Source of the DNA: DASUPK01 sp963800285
Lineage (GTDB): Bacteria; Actinomycetota; Thermoleophilia; Solirubrobacterales; 70-9
NCBI GenBank assembly: GCA_963800285.1
Contig: CAWDAL010000015.1
Coordinates: 1-64,000, forward strand
DNA length: 64,000 bases
Direction: 5' to 3'
Position numbers and translations under genes: made by a program. The stretch's first letter is position 1; each line of letters opens with the position of its first letter. Below are positions 43,763-52,068 of the stretch, one piece after another. The notes beneath the pieces were generated by a model that saw nothing but the letters and a program-made list of their open reading frames with translations, did no database searches and was not told the DNA's origin.

Positions 43763-43769
43763 CCAACGT

Positions 43770-44303
43770 ATGAGCCGAATCGGAAGAAAGCCAATCGATA
43801 TCCCCGAAGGCGTCGAGATCGACGTCAGGCCCGGCGCCGTCGCCGTCAAGGGCCCCAAGGGCGAGCTCAGCCAGCAAGTCGACACCGACATGAAGGTGGC
43901 GATCGACGACGGGACCCTGACCGTCGCTCGCCCGACCGATCGCGGCGAGCACCGCGCACTGCACGGGCTGACCCGCAGCCTGATCGCGAACATGGTCGAG
44001 GGCGTCACCGACGGCTTCGAGCGGCGCCTCGAGATCCAGGGCGTCGGCTACCGGGCCAACCTGAAGGGCAAGAACCTCGAGATGGCGCTCGGCTACTCGC
44101 ATCCGGTGTCCATCGAGGCGCCCGAGGGCATCGAGTTCGAGGTCCCGCAGCCGACGGAGGTCGTGGTCCGGGGAATCGACAAGCAGCTCGTCGGCGAGAC
44201 CGCGGCCCGGATCCGAAAGACGCGCCCGCCGGAGCCCTACAAGGGCAAGGGCGTCCGCTACGCCGGTGAGCACGTCGCCCGCAAGGTCGGGAAGAGGGCC
44301 TAG
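43770..44303 (+). CDS. rplF: 50S ribosomal protein L6
   Basis: 177 residues, two repeated domains; sits beside the sarcin-ricin loop and L7/L12 base. It opens MSRIGRKPIDIPEGVEI and has LEIQGVGYRANLKG and the closing RIRKTRPPEPYKGKGVRYAGEHVARKVGKR. It is followed by a 163-bp gap with a hairpin repeat before rplR. Confidence 0.98.
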   Translation: MSRIGRKPIDIPEGVEIDVRPGAVAVKGPKGELSQQVDTDMKVAIDDGTLTVARPTDRGEHRALHGLTRSLIANMVEGVTDGFERRLEIQGVGYRANLKGKNLEMALGYSHPVSIEAPEGIEFEVPQPTEVVVRGIDKQLVGETAARIRKTRPPEPYKGKGVRYAGEHVARKVGKRA

Positions 44304-44340
44304 TGATGCTCACTCCTTCCCAGTCAGCACTCGCCAGCCG

Positions 44341-44431
44341 GCTGCAAACCTTCGCCGGCCTTCGTCCTCGGTCGCTCGCGTGCAGTTCTGCACGCTTCGC
44401 TCCCTGCGTCCTCGGCCAGCTCGGTTTTCGC
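44341..44431. repeat. Dispersed hairpin repeat, copy 3 (between rplF and rplR)
   Basis: Begins GCTGCAAACC and ends GGTTTTCGC, like copy 2, with TCCTCG, a perfect inverted repeat GCGTGCAG-TT-CTGCACGC (44378-44395), and CTGCGTCCTCG. It fills the only sizeable gap in the spc operon; the gap otherwise holds only the rplR ribosome-binding site. Confidence 0.75.
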
Positions 44432-44466
44432 TCCGCTGACGAGTACTGCCCGGAAAGGAGCGAGCA

Positions 44467-44820
44467 TTGACCGTTCTGACCAAGCCACAGAGGAGACTTC
44501 GCCGCCGCCGGCGCGTCCGCGCGCGGATCCGTGGCAACGCCGAGCGCCCGCGCCTGTCGGTCTACCGCTCGAACCGCGGCGTCTTCGCCCAGCTGATCGA
44601 CGACGACGCCGGCCGCACCGTGGCCTCCGCCTCCTGGACCGAGGACGAGCTCCGCAAGCTCGGCTCGATGGAGCAGGCCAAGCGCGCCGGGCAGCTGCTC
44701 GCCGAGCGCGCCAAGGCCGCCGGCGTCGAGACCTGCGTCTTCGACCGCGGCGGATACCGCTTCCATGGACGCGTCGCGCAGGTCGCCGAGGGCGCCCGCG
44801 AGGGAGGCCTGAAGTTCTGA
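44467..44820 (+). CDS. rplR: 50S ribosomal protein L18
   Basis: 117 residues from TTG 44467, with AAAGGAG at 44453-44459. Binds 5S rRNA with L5. Motifs are RRRRVRARIRGNAERPRLSVYRSNRGVFAQLIDD and the end VFDRGGYRFHGRVAQVAEGAREGGLKF. Normal length. Confidence 0.97.
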   Translation: MTVLTKPQRRLRRRRRVRARIRGNAERPRLSVYRSNRGVFAQLIDDDAGRTVASASWTEDELRKLGSMEQAKRAGQLLAERAKAAGVETCVFDRGGYRFHGRVAQVAEGAREGGLKF

Positions 44821-44841
44821 TGGCTGCCCAGGCAAACCCGC

Positions 44842-44847
44842 TACCTT
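44842..44847 (+). promoter_or_regulatory. -10 box for rpsE (TACCTT), likely leaderless transcript
   Basis: TACCTT in CCGCTACCTTCGTCGG ends ten bases before the rpsE ATG. No Shine-Dalgarno sequence lies between, so a transcript would begin at or near the start codon. It allows an internal start within the spc operon. Confidence 0.45.
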
Positions 44848-44857
44848 CGTCGGTCCG

Positions 44858-45526
44858 ATGGCTGTAGAGAGCGTTTCTCCAAAGGGACTCGACCTGCAGG
44901 AGCGGGTGATCGAGATCAACCGCGTCGCCAAGGTGGTCAAGGGCGGCCGGCGCTTCTCGTTCACCGCCCTGGTCGCGGTCGGCGACGAGGACTCCGTCGT
45001 CGGGATCGGCTACGGCAAGGCCCGCGAGGTCCCGCTGGCGATTCAGAAGGCGGTCGAGGACGCCCGCAAGAACCTGATCCGTGTCCCCAAGTACGGGCAG
45101 ACGATCACCCACCGCGTGATCGGCCGCTTCGGCGCCGGTCACGTCGTGCTCCGCCCGGCCAGCCCCGGTACCGGCGTGATCGCCGGCGGTGGCGTCCGCG
45201 CCGTGCTCGAGCTCGGCGGCGTCCGCGACGTGCTCACCAAGAGCATCGGGACCCAGAACCCGATCAACCTGGTCAAGGCGACCATGTCGGGCCTCGAGAG
45301 CCTGCGCAGGCCCGAGGACGTTGCGAAGCTCCGCGGCATCTCGATTCGCGAGGTGCTCGGCGTGGGGAACGGCAAAGGCGCGGCGCAGGAGGTTGCAGCG
45401 CCCAAGGAGGTTGACGCCCCCGCAGCCGGCGGCGACCAAGAAGCTTCCGGTGATGCGGGCGCCGCCGGCGAGGAGGCGTCTTCTGGTGGCGAAGCCGTCA
45501 ACGCCTCCCCTGAGGAGACTTCGTAA
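44858..45526 (+). CDS. rpsE: 30S ribosomal protein S5 with an acidic C-terminal tail
   Basis: 222 residues; S5 is at the mRNA entry site and affects accuracy. Core motifs are VVKGGRRFSFTALVAVGDEDSVVGIGYGKAREVPLAIQKA and GVIAGGGVRAVLELGGVRDVLTKSIGT. From about residue 175 the chain becomes an acidic Ala/Gly tail (APKEVDAPAAGGDQEASGDAG to SPEETS). Bases 45401-45496 align without gaps to the rplJ tail. Its TAA overlaps the rpmD ATG. Confidence 0.96.
   Translation: MAVESVSPKGLDLQERVIEINRVAKVVKGGRRFSFTALVAVGDEDSVVGIGYGKAREVPLAIQKAVEDARKNLIRVPKYGQTITHRVIGRFGAGHVVLRPASPGTGVIAGGGVRAVLELGGVRDVLTKSIGTQNPINLVKATMSGLESLRRPEDVAKLRGISIREVLGVGNGKGAAQEVAAPKEVDAPAAGGDQEASGDAGAAGEEASSGGEAVNASPEETS
45401..45496 (+). 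repeat. Acidic-tail cassette in rpsE
   Basis: Ninety-six bases from CCCAAGGAGG to TCTTCTGGTGGCGAAGCC. The ungapped match to rplJ 19719-19814 includes the blocks CCCGCAGCCG, CCGGTGATG and GGCGAGGA and keeps several third-codon-position bases. Both reading frames are the same. Confidence 0.6.
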
Positions 45527-45705
45527 TGGCGGACGTCGGTCTCAAGCAGGTGCGCTCCTCGAACGGCGCATCCGGCATTCAGCGCGACACCCTGCGCTCG
45601 CTCAAGCTCGGCCGCATCGGCAAGGAGGCCAAGCACGCCGACACTCCGCAGCTGCGCGGCATGATCCGCACCGTGAGCCATCTGGTGGAGGTCGACGATG
45701 GCTGA
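45526..45705 (+). CDS. rpmD: 50S ribosomal protein L30
   Basis: 59 residues: GLKQVRSSNGASGIQRDTLRSLKLGRIGKEAKHADTPQLRGMIRTVSHLVEV. Small ferredoxin-like protein on the large subunit. ATG 45526 overlaps the rpsE stop, and the gene's end overlaps rplO by eight bases. Confidence 0.95.
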   Translation: MADVGLKQVRSSNGASGIQRDTLRSLKLGRIGKEAKHADTPQLRGMIRTVSHLVEVDDG

Positions 45706-46186
45706 CGAGCGGAAGGATCACGTCGGCCTGCACACGCTGAAGCCCGCTCCCGGCTCACGCCATCCGCGCAAGCGGCTCGGGCGCGGCAAGGGCACCGGTC
45801 ACGGCAAGACCTCCGGTCGCGGCCACAAGGGCGCCGGGGCTCGCTCGGGCAACAAGCGAAAGACGGCGTACGAGGGCGGCCAGAACCCGATCCACATGCG
45901 GATGCGCAAGCTGCGCGGCCCGCACAAGAAGATGTCGATGCCCTTCGAGAAGTTCCGGACGCGGACGCAGCCGGTCAACCTCGCCGACCTCGACGCCCGC
46001 TTCAAGGCGAACGACGAGGTCACTCCCGAGTCGCTGCGCGAGGCCGGCTTGGCCAAGCGCCGCGATCCCGTGAAGATCCTCGCCCGTGGTGAGATCTCGA
46101 AGAAGCTGACGGTCAGGGCGCATGCCTTCAGCGCCCAGGCGAAGGAAAAGATCGAGGCGGCAGGCGGGACCTGCGAAATTCTCTAG
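45698..46186 (+). CDS. rplO: 50S ribosomal protein L15
   Basis: 162 residues; late assembly protein. Motifs are HTLKPAPGSRHPRKRLGRGKGTGHGKTSGRGHKGAGARSG and the C-terminal L15 domain (KILARGEISKKLTVRAHAFSAQAKEKIEAAGG). Directly abuts secY. Confidence 0.98.
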   Translation: MADERKDHVGLHTLKPAPGSRHPRKRLGRGKGTGHGKTSGRGHKGAGARSGNKRKTAYEGGQNPIHMRMRKLRGPHKKMSMPFEKFRTRTQPVNLADLDARFKANDEVTPESLREAGLAKRRDPVKILARGEISKKLTVRAHAFSAQAKEKIEAAGGTCEIL

Positions 46187-47446
46187 ATGGTCCAGACGAT
46201 CCTCAACGCCTTCACGGTCCAGGAGATCCGCAAGAAGCTGATCTTCACCGCGGGGATCCTGGCGCTCTACCGCCTCGGCGCCTACATCCCCTCACCCGGA
46301 GTCGACGCGCAGGCGATCAAGGACGGCGTCAACGGCGTCGGGGGCTCGAACATCCTCGGCTTCCTCAACCTGTTCTCGGGCGGCAGCCTCTCGAGGCTCT
46401 CCCTGTTCGCGCTGGGGATCATGCCCTACATCACTGCCTCGATCATCCTCCAGCTGCTGACGGTGGTCGTGCCCTCCCTGGAGCGCCTCCAGAAGGAGGG
46501 AGAGGTCGGGCAGCAGAAGATCACCCAGTACACGCGCTATCTCACGGTCGCCCTGGCCTTCGCCCAGTCCCTGGGCTTCGTCTTCCTGTTCAGCTCTCAG
46601 AGCGCCAACATCATCGGCGAGCGCACCTTCCCGAAGGTCTTCCTGATCGTGGTCACGCTGACCGCCGGCTGCACCGTGCTGATGTGGATGGGCGAGCTGA
46701 TCACGCAGAGAGGGATCGGCAACGGGATCTCCCTGATGATCTTCGCCTCGATCGTCTCGCGGATCCCGGAGGGCATCACGAAGTGGTGGAACAACCCCGA
46801 CCAGGTCTTCGTCGTGATGATGCCCTTCATCGCGCTGGCGGTGATCGTGGCGATCGTCTACGTGCAGGAGGGCCAGCGGCGGATCCCGGTGCAGTACGCG
46901 AAACGCGTGGTGGGCCGCCGGATGACATCCGGCGGGTCGACCTACCTACCGCTGCGAGTGAACATGGCCGGCGTGATCCCGGTGATCTTCGCGGCCTCGA
47001 TCATGGCCTTCCCCCCGACCATCGGCCAGATGATCAACACTCCCGCGGCGCTCGACTTCGCGGCGTTCTTCAGCCCCAACAGCTGGCACTACGTGGTGGG
47101 AGAGGTCTTCTTCATCGTGATCTTCACCTACTTCTACACGGCGGTGACCTTCAACCCGGTGGACCAGGCGGACAACCTGAAGAAGTACGGCGGGTTCATC
47201 CCCGGCGTCCGTCCCGGGCGACCTACCGCCGAATACCTGGACAGGATCCTTTCCAGGCTCACCTTCCCCGGCGCCCTCTACCTGGGCGCCGTCGCGGCGC
47301 TGCCGACCATCCTGATCAGCCAGACCTCGGCCAACTTCTTCTTCGGCGGGACCTCCATCCTGATCGTCGTGGGCGTGGCCCTCGACACGGTCAAGCAGCT
47401 GGAGGCTCAGCTGATGATGAGAAATTACGAGGGCTTCCTGAAGTAG
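46187..47446 (+). CDS. secY: Preprotein translocase subunit SecY
   Basis: 419 residues with ten membrane helices; the channel of the Sec translocon, partner of SecE encoded at 16396. Motifs are YRLGAYIPSPGVD at the N-terminus, GIMPYITASIILQLLTVVVP (lateral gate region), GIGNGISLMIF, and the cytosolic loop RRIPVQYAKRVVGRR. No gap after rplO. Normal length. Confidence 0.98.
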   Translation: MVQTILNAFTVQEIRKKLIFTAGILALYRLGAYIPSPGVDAQAIKDGVNGVGGSNILGFLNLFSGGSLSRLSLFALGIMPYITASIILQLLTVVVPSLERLQKEGEVGQQKITQYTRYLTVALAFAQSLGFVFLFSSQSANIIGERTFPKVFLIVVTLTAGCTVLMWMGELITQRGIGNGISLMIFASIVSRIPEGITKWWNNPDQVFVVMMPFIALAVIVAIVYVQEGQRRIPVQYAKRVVGRRMTSGGSTYLPLRVNMAGVIPVIFAASIMAFPPTIGQMINTPAALDFAAFFSPNSWHYVVGEVFFIVIFTYFYTAVTFNPVDQADNLKKYGGFIPGVRPGRPTAEYLDRILSRLTFPGALYLGAVAALPTILISQTSANFFFGGTSILIVVGVALDTVKQLEAQLMMRNYEGFLK

Positions 47447-47495
47447 GAGCCGGCGCGAGTCGCCCGTCCCCGCCGCGGGTACACCCAAATCCCCG

Positions 47496-48179
47496 ATGCC
47501 AGAGCTGAACCTCATACTCCTCGGCCCGCCCGGCAGCGGCAAGGGGACCCAGGGCGAGCGCCTCCAGGAGGACTTCCGTCTCCCTTACTACGCGACGGGG
47601 GACATCCTGCGAGCCGCGGTCAAGGAGGGGACCGAGATCGGCAAGCAGGCCAAGGAGTTCATGGACCGCGGAGACCTGGTGCCCGACGAGGTGATCATCG
47701 GCGTGATCGCGGAGCGCCTCCAGCAGGACGAGGCCGCCGACGGGTTCATCCTCGACGGCTTCCCGCGCACCGTCCCCCAGGCTGAGGCCCTCGACGAGAA
47801 GATGAAGGAGCTTCGGCGCGAGATGACGGCGGCGATCCTGATTGACGTCTCGGAGGACGAGGTCGTCCGCCGGCTCGGCGGGCGACGCACCTGCGAGCAG
47901 AACCCGAGCCACATCTACCACGTCGACTTCGACCCTCCGAAGGAGGAGGGCGTCTGCGACCTCGATGGGGCCAAGCTGATCGTCCGTGACGACGACAAGC
48001 CGAACGTGATCAAGAACCGCCTCAGCCAGTACCGGGAGAAGACCGCCCCTCTGGTCGACTACTACGAGGAACGTGGCATCCTCAATCGAGTCAACGGCGC
48101 GCAGTCGCCCGACGAGGTCGAGGAGAGCATCCACGGCATCCTCGCCACGCTTCGCCGCGAGGAAGAGGAGGGGATGTGA
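47496..48179 (+). CDS. adk: Adenylate kinase
   Basis: 227 residues; converts ATP and AMP to two ADP. The P-loop GPPGSGKGT starts at residue 10, the AMP-binding region includes YATGDILRAAV, and DGFPRTVPQA follows. The long-form LID (RRTCEQNPSHIYHVDFDPPKEEGVCD) keeps only two cysteines, so it probably binds no zinc. It lies between secY and map, the usual place. Confidence 0.97.
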   Translation: MPELNLILLGPPGSGKGTQGERLQEDFRLPYYATGDILRAAVKEGTEIGKQAKEFMDRGDLVPDEVIIGVIAERLQQDEAADGFILDGFPRTVPQAEALDEKMKELRREMTAAILIDVSEDEVVRRLGGRRTCEQNPSHIYHVDFDPPKEEGVCDLDGAKLIVRDDDKPNVIKNRLSQYREKTAPLVDYYEERGILNRVNGAQSPDEVEESIHGILATLRREEEEGM

Positions 48180-48186
48180 GACGGAT

Positions 48187-48954
48187 ATGTATCGCGGCAT
48201 GATCATCCGCAAGACGACCGAGCAGATCGACGCGATGGCGGAGGCCGGCAGGATCCAGGCCCGCTGCCTGCGCATGCTGCGCTCCAAGGCCCGCCCCGGC
48301 GTCACCACCGGGGAGCTCGACGAGGCCGCCGAGAAGTTCATCCGGTCACAGGGCGCGGTCCCCTCGTTCAAGGGCTACCGGGGCTTCCCCGGCTCGATCT
48401 GCGCTTCGCCCAACTCGATGGTCGTCCACGGCATCCCCGGCCCCTACGAGCTGCGCCGCGGAGACATCCTCTCGATCGACGTCGGCGTCACCTACGAGGG
48501 CTGGGTGGCCGACGCGGCGATCACCGTGCCGATCGGCGAGAAGCCGACCGGCGCGGAACCCCTGCTCACGGCCACCAAGGACGCGCTCTTCGAGGGGATC
48601 GCCCAGGCCGTGAAGGGCAACCATCTGTCGGACATCTCGCATGCCGTCCAGCAGCGGGTGGAGCACGACGGCCTCTCGATCATCCGGACGCTCGTCGGCC
48701 ATGGTGTGGGCCGCGACATGCACGAGGACCCGCAGATCCCCAACTTCGGCGACCCGGGCAAGGGCCCGGAGCTCGAGATCGGCATGGTGCTCGCGATCGA
48801 GCCGATGGTGAACGCCGGCGGCGCCGACATCCGCATGGGATCGGACGGCTGGGCCGTCTACTCGGCCGACGACTCGCTGGCCGCGCACTTCGAGTTCACC
48901 GTCGCCATCACCGAGGACGGCCCGCGCGTCCTCACGCCGTGGCACCTGGACTAG
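48187..48954 (+). CDS. map: Methionine aminopeptidase, type I
   Basis: 255 residues; removes N-terminal methionine. The dinuclear metal ligands are Asp98, Asp109, His172, Glu205 and Glu236, with His81 in the substrate pocket (VVHGIPG) and GHGVGRDMHEDPQIPN around His172. ATG 48187 is used; ATG 48199 is possible. The infA gene expected next is absent. Confidence 0.96.
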   Translation: MYRGMIIRKTTEQIDAMAEAGRIQARCLRMLRSKARPGVTTGELDEAAEKFIRSQGAVPSFKGYRGFPGSICASPNSMVVHGIPGPYELRRGDILSIDVGVTYEGWVADAAITVPIGEKPTGAEPLLTATKDALFEGIAQAVKGNHLSDISHAVQQRVEHDGLSIIRTLVGHGVGRDMHEDPQIPNFGDPGKGPELEIGMVLAIEPMVNAGGADIRMGSDGWAVYSADDSLAAHFEFTVAITEDGPRVLTPWHLD

Positions 48955-48962
48955 CCACCTGA

Positions 48963-49319
48963 GTGGAGATCAAGCGCATCCATCCATACGCGGTGGGACA
49001 CGATCTCGCCGCCTCACGCGCTTTCTACACCGAGGTTCTCGGACTTGAGGTCGCCATGGAGGATCCGGTGCTGGGACTGATCTCCCCCTCGAATCCTGCT
49101 GGCCAAGTCATCGTGTCGCCGACGGGGATGGAGGACCCCCAACCTCATTTCGGCGTCGACGTCGGTGATCCGGCGTCCGTCGACGCTGTGCACTCCGAGG
49201 TGCTGCGGCGTGGACTCCGCGTGGTGTATCCGCTAACCGACGAACCTTGGGGCGTTCGCCGGTTCTTCGTCGAAGATCCGGGTGGCACGATCATCAACGT
49301 TCTCGCCCACCTGAGCTGA
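48963..49319 (+). CDS. VOC-family protein in the place of infA
   Basis: 118 residues from GTG 48963, eight bases after map. It has one VOC module pair: HPYAVGHDLAASRAFYTEVLGLEV, then PHFGVDVGDPASVDAVHSEVLRRG and the closing VEDPGGTIINVLAHL, typical of glyoxalase-like dioxygenase or resistance proteins. It differs from the VOC protein at 28292. Function unknown; cotranscription with map is likely from the spacing. Confidence 0.85.
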   Translation: MEIKRIHPYAVGHDLAASRAFYTEVLGLEVAMEDPVLGLISPSNPAGQVIVSPTGMEDPQPHFGVDVGDPASVDAVHSEVLRRGLRVVYPLTDEPWGVRRFFVEDPGGTIINVLAHLS

Positions 49320-49366
49320 CGCCGCGTCGTAGGCATGGCTACGCACGACCCACGCACGCACGCTGC

Positions 49367-49372
49367 TATCCT
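49367..49372 (+). promoter_or_regulatory. -10 box for the rpmJ-rpsM-rpsK-rpsD-rpoA-rplQ unit (TATCCT)
   Basis: TATCCT in CGCTGCTATCCTTCC would give a leader of about 105 nt. The leader contains CCACGC pairing with GCGTGG (about 49374-49400) and a GC-rich stem near 49433. It fits a separate alpha-operon promoter after the VOC gene. Confidence 0.45.
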
Positions 49373-49483
49373 TCCACGCGTCGGTTCACGCTCTGCGTGG
49401 CCGACGTTTCGCGCCTGTAGGTCCGACTCCTGGGGCCCGCGGGCTTACTCCCAGTCCGATACGACCCCATTGAGAGAAGGGGA

Positions 49484-49597
49484 ATGAAGGTCCGAGCGTC
49501 TGTAAAGCCGATGTGTGAGAAGTGCAAGGTGATCCGCCGCGGCGGCGCGGTCCTCGTGATCTGCCCGAATCCCCGCCACAAGCAGAGGCAGGGCTGA
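49484..49597 (+). CDS. rpmJ: 50S ribosomal protein L36 (zinc-binding form)
   Basis: 37 residues, the smallest ribosomal protein. Zinc ligands Cys11, Cys14, Cys27 and His32 are present, so it is the C+ form. ATG 49484 follows GAGAAGGGGA. Its TGA overlaps the rpsM ATG by one base. Confidence 0.96.
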   Translation: MKVRASVKPMCEKCKVIRRGGAVLVICPNPRHKQRQG

Positions 49598-49980
49598 TGG
49601 CGCGGATCGCCGGAGTCAACCTTCCCCTCAACAAGCGGGCCGAGATCGGCCTCACCTACGTCTTCGGCGTCGGCCGCTCGACGGCCAACGAGATCCTCAA
49701 GGAGACCGGCGTGGATCCGAACACCCCGGTCAAGGACCTCACCGAGGACGAGATCATCAAGCTTCGCGACGCGGTCGAGAACCGCGAGGTCGAGGGCGAT
49801 CTGCGCCGGGAGCGCTCCCAGAACATCAAGCGCCTGCAGGAGATCGGCTCCTACCGGGGGCTTCGCCATCGCCGCGGGCTGCCGGTGCGGGGTCAGCGCA
49901 CCAAGACGAACGCGCGGGGCCGCAAGGGCCCGCGCCGGATGAGCGTTGCGGGCCGCAAGAAGGCCCCGCAGCCCAAGTGA
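49597..49980 (+). CDS. rpsM: 30S ribosomal protein S13
   Basis: 127 residues; bridges the subunits and contacts P-site tRNA. Motifs are ARIAGVNLPLNKRAEIGLTYVFGVGRSTANEIL and GSYRGLRHRRGLPVRGQRTKTNARGRKGPRR. Twenty bases separate it from rpsK. Confidence 0.98.
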   Translation: MARIAGVNLPLNKRAEIGLTYVFGVGRSTANEILKETGVDPNTPVKDLTEDEIIKLRDAVENREVEGDLRRERSQNIKRLQEIGSYRGLRHRRGLPVRGQRTKTNARGRKGPRRMSVAGRKKAPQPK

Positions 49981-50000
49981 TCCACGGAGGAATCCGCTAG

Positions 50001-50396
50001 ATGCCGCCAGCTCCGAAGAAGGGTCGCTCCCGCCGCAAGGTCCGCAAGAACGTCACCTACGGCCAGGCCCACATCAAGACTTCGTTCAACAACACCATCG
50101 TCACGCTCACCGACCCCGAGGGGAATGTGCTCGCCTGGGAGTCCGCCGGGAGTGCCGGTTTCAAGGGCTCCCGCAAGTCGACCCCGTTCGCCGCTCAGGT
50201 GACCGCCGACGCGGCCGCCAAGAAGGGCATGGAGCACGGCCTCGAGAAGGTCGAGGTGTTCGCCAAGGGCGCCGGCTCCGGCCGCGAGACCGCGATCCGG
50301 TCCCTGCAGGCCGCCGGCCTCGACGTGACGACGGTCAAGGACGTGACACCGCAGGCCCACAACGGGTGCCGCCCCCGGAAGCGCAGGCGCGTCTGA
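50001..50396 (+). CDS. rpsK: 30S ribosomal protein S11
   Basis: 131 residues; in the platform near the E-site. Motifs are HIKTSFNNTIVTLTDPEGNVLAWESAGSAGFKGSRKSTPFAAQ and TPQAHNGCRPRKRRRV. It overlaps rpsD by one base. Confidence 0.98.
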   Translation: MPPAPKKGRSRRKVRKNVTYGQAHIKTSFNNTIVTLTDPEGNVLAWESAGSAGFKGSRKSTPFAAQVTADAAAKKGMEHGLEKVEVFAKGAGSGRETAIRSLQAAGLDVTTVKDVTPQAHNGCRPRKRRRV

Positions 50397-51016
50397 TGGC
50401 CCGCGATACCGGAGCGCAGTGCAAGCAGTGCCGCCGCGAGGGTCAGAAGCTGTTCCTCAAGGGCTCCCGCTGCTTCACCGACAAGTGCGGCGTCGAGCGC
50501 CGCTCCTATCCGCCGGGCGAGCACGGCCGCGGGCGCATGCGGCAGTCCGAGTACCGGGCGCAGCTGCGCGAGAAGCAAAAGGCCAAGCGCTACTACCAGG
50601 TGCTCGAGAAGCAGTTCGCGACCTACTACGACAGGGCGAGCCGGCAGGAGGGCGTCACCGGCGAGAACCTGCTGCGCCTCCTCGAGTGCCGCCTGGACAA
50701 CGTCCTCGTGCGCCTCGGTTTCGCCGCCTCGCGCCGCCAGGCCCGCCAGCTGGTCAGCCACGGTCACTGGACGGTGAACGGCCGCCGCGTCGACATCCCC
50801 AGCTACCAGGTGAAGCCGGACGACGTGATCACGATCAAGCCGAACAGCGCCGGCACTGACATCGTGCGCGACGCGACCGAGCTCACCTCGGGAGTGCCGG
50901 CCTGGTTGCAGGCCGATTACGACTCACTTACCGCCAAGGTGCTGAGGCTCCCTGAGAGGAGCGAGATCTCAGCCCCCGTCGAGGAACAGCTCATCGTCGA
51001 GCTGTACTCGAAGTAA
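50396..51016 (+). CDS. rpsD: 30S ribosomal protein S4 (zinc-binding form)
   Basis: 206 residues; a primary 16S rRNA binder and accuracy factor. It has Cys9, Cys12, Cys26 and Cys31 for zinc, and the S4 domain (RLDNVLVRLGFAASRRQARQLVSHGHWTVNGRRVDIPSY). ATG 50396 overlaps the rpsK stop. A good candidate for autoregulation of the alpha operon. Confidence 0.98.
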   Translation: MARDTGAQCKQCRREGQKLFLKGSRCFTDKCGVERRSYPPGEHGRGRMRQSEYRAQLREKQKAKRYYQVLEKQFATYYDRASRQEGVTGENLLRLLECRLDNVLVRLGFAASRRQARQLVSHGHWTVNGRRVDIPSYQVKPDDVITIKPNSAGTDIVRDATELTSGVPAWLQADYDSLTAKVLRLPERSEISAPVEEQLIVELYSK

Positions 51017-51043
51017 CCCCCCAGAGAAGGAAGTAGATACCTG

Positions 51044-52036
51044 ATGGAAGCCATGACCACCCTGCCAGATTTCCAAGTGCCCAAGATCGCGGGCGAGGAT
51101 GCCGAGGAGAACAAGGGCACCTTCACCATCGAGCCGCTCGACAAGGGCTTCGGCTACACGTTCGGCAACAGTCTCCGCCGCGTGCTGCTCTCCTCCCTCG
51201 GTGGCGCCGCGATCACCAGCGTTCGCATCGAGGGCGTGGCTCACGAGTTCTCGACCATTCCGGGCCTGAAGGAGGACGTGACCGACCTGGTCCTCAACCT
51301 CAAGGACGTCGTCGTGCGCATGCACACCGACGCCGACGAGGTCGAGACCCCGCTGGTCGCCACCGGCCCCGGCGAGGTCAAGGCCAAGGACATCGACCTG
51401 CCCGCGGGCGTCGAGATCCTCAACCCCGAGGCGCCGATCGCGACTCTCGAGAAGAAGACGAAGCTCGAGATGTACCTGACGATCGGCCGCGGCCGCGGCT
51501 ACTCACCGGCCGACGAGAACAAGTCCGATGACAAGCCCATCGGCGTGATCCCGATCGACGCGATCTTCTCGCCGATCCGCCGCGCCGCCTACTCGGTCGA
51601 CTCCGCCCGAGTCGGGCAGCGGACCGACTTCGACAAGCTCACGCTCGAGGTCGAGACCGACGGGTCGATTGAGCCCGGCGCCGCGCTCCGCGAGGCGGCC
51701 GAGATCCTGATCAAGAGCCTGGCGATCTTCACCACCGCCGACCGCGTGGATGAGCTGCGGGGCGAGGGCGCGATCGCCGCGACCGATGGCGGAGGCGGAG
51801 GCGGCGACGCGGCGGCCGTCCCCGGCGCCGACGGGCTCGACGAGATCCTGATCGAGGAGCTCGAGCTGGGCGTCCGCTCCTACAACTGCCTGAAGCGCGC
51901 CGGCATCCAGACCGTCGGCGAGCTCGTGCGGAAGTCGGAGTCGGAGCTCAACGCGATCCCGAACTTCGGTCGGAAGTCGATCGAAGAGGTCCAAGAGACC
52001 CTGCGCGCACGCGGCCTCTCGCTGCGGGCGGACTAG
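51044..52036 (+). CDS. rpoA: DNA-directed RNA polymerase subunit alpha
   Basis: 330 residues. The N-terminal assembly domain has GFGYTFGNSLRRVLLSSLGGAAITSVRIEG; a Gly/Ala linker (DGGGGGGDAAA) at about 245-260 leads to the C-terminal domain that binds UP elements and activators (LGVRSYNCLKRAGIQTVGELV, SIEEVQETLRARGLSL). It lies 27 bp after rpsD. Confidence 0.98.
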   Translation: MEAMTTLPDFQVPKIAGEDAEENKGTFTIEPLDKGFGYTFGNSLRRVLLSSLGGAAITSVRIEGVAHEFSTIPGLKEDVTDLVLNLKDVVVRMHTDADEVETPLVATGPGEVKAKDIDLPAGVEILNPEAPIATLEKKTKLEMYLTIGRGRGYSPADENKSDDKPIGVIPIDAIFSPIRRAAYSVDSARVGQRTDFDKLTLEVETDGSIEPGAALREAAEILIKSLAIFTTADRVDELRGEGAIAATDGGGGGGDAAAVPGADGLDEILIEELELGVRSYNCLKRAGIQTVGELVRKSESELNAIPNFGRKSIEEVQETLRARGLSLRAD

Positions 52037-52068
52037 GGCCCCTAGACTTCCGGGCCGGAGCGACGGCG

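Noticed and set aside
49320..49483. A hidden infA between the VOC gene and rpmJ
   Set aside because: The 164-bp gap has no open frame long enough for the roughly 72-residue IF-1 and no OB-fold motif in any frame.
52042..52047. TAGACT before rplQ as another leaderless promoter
   Set aside because: It is 21 bases from the start and a GGAG site lies between, so a normal leadered start or simple cotranscription with rpoA is more likely.
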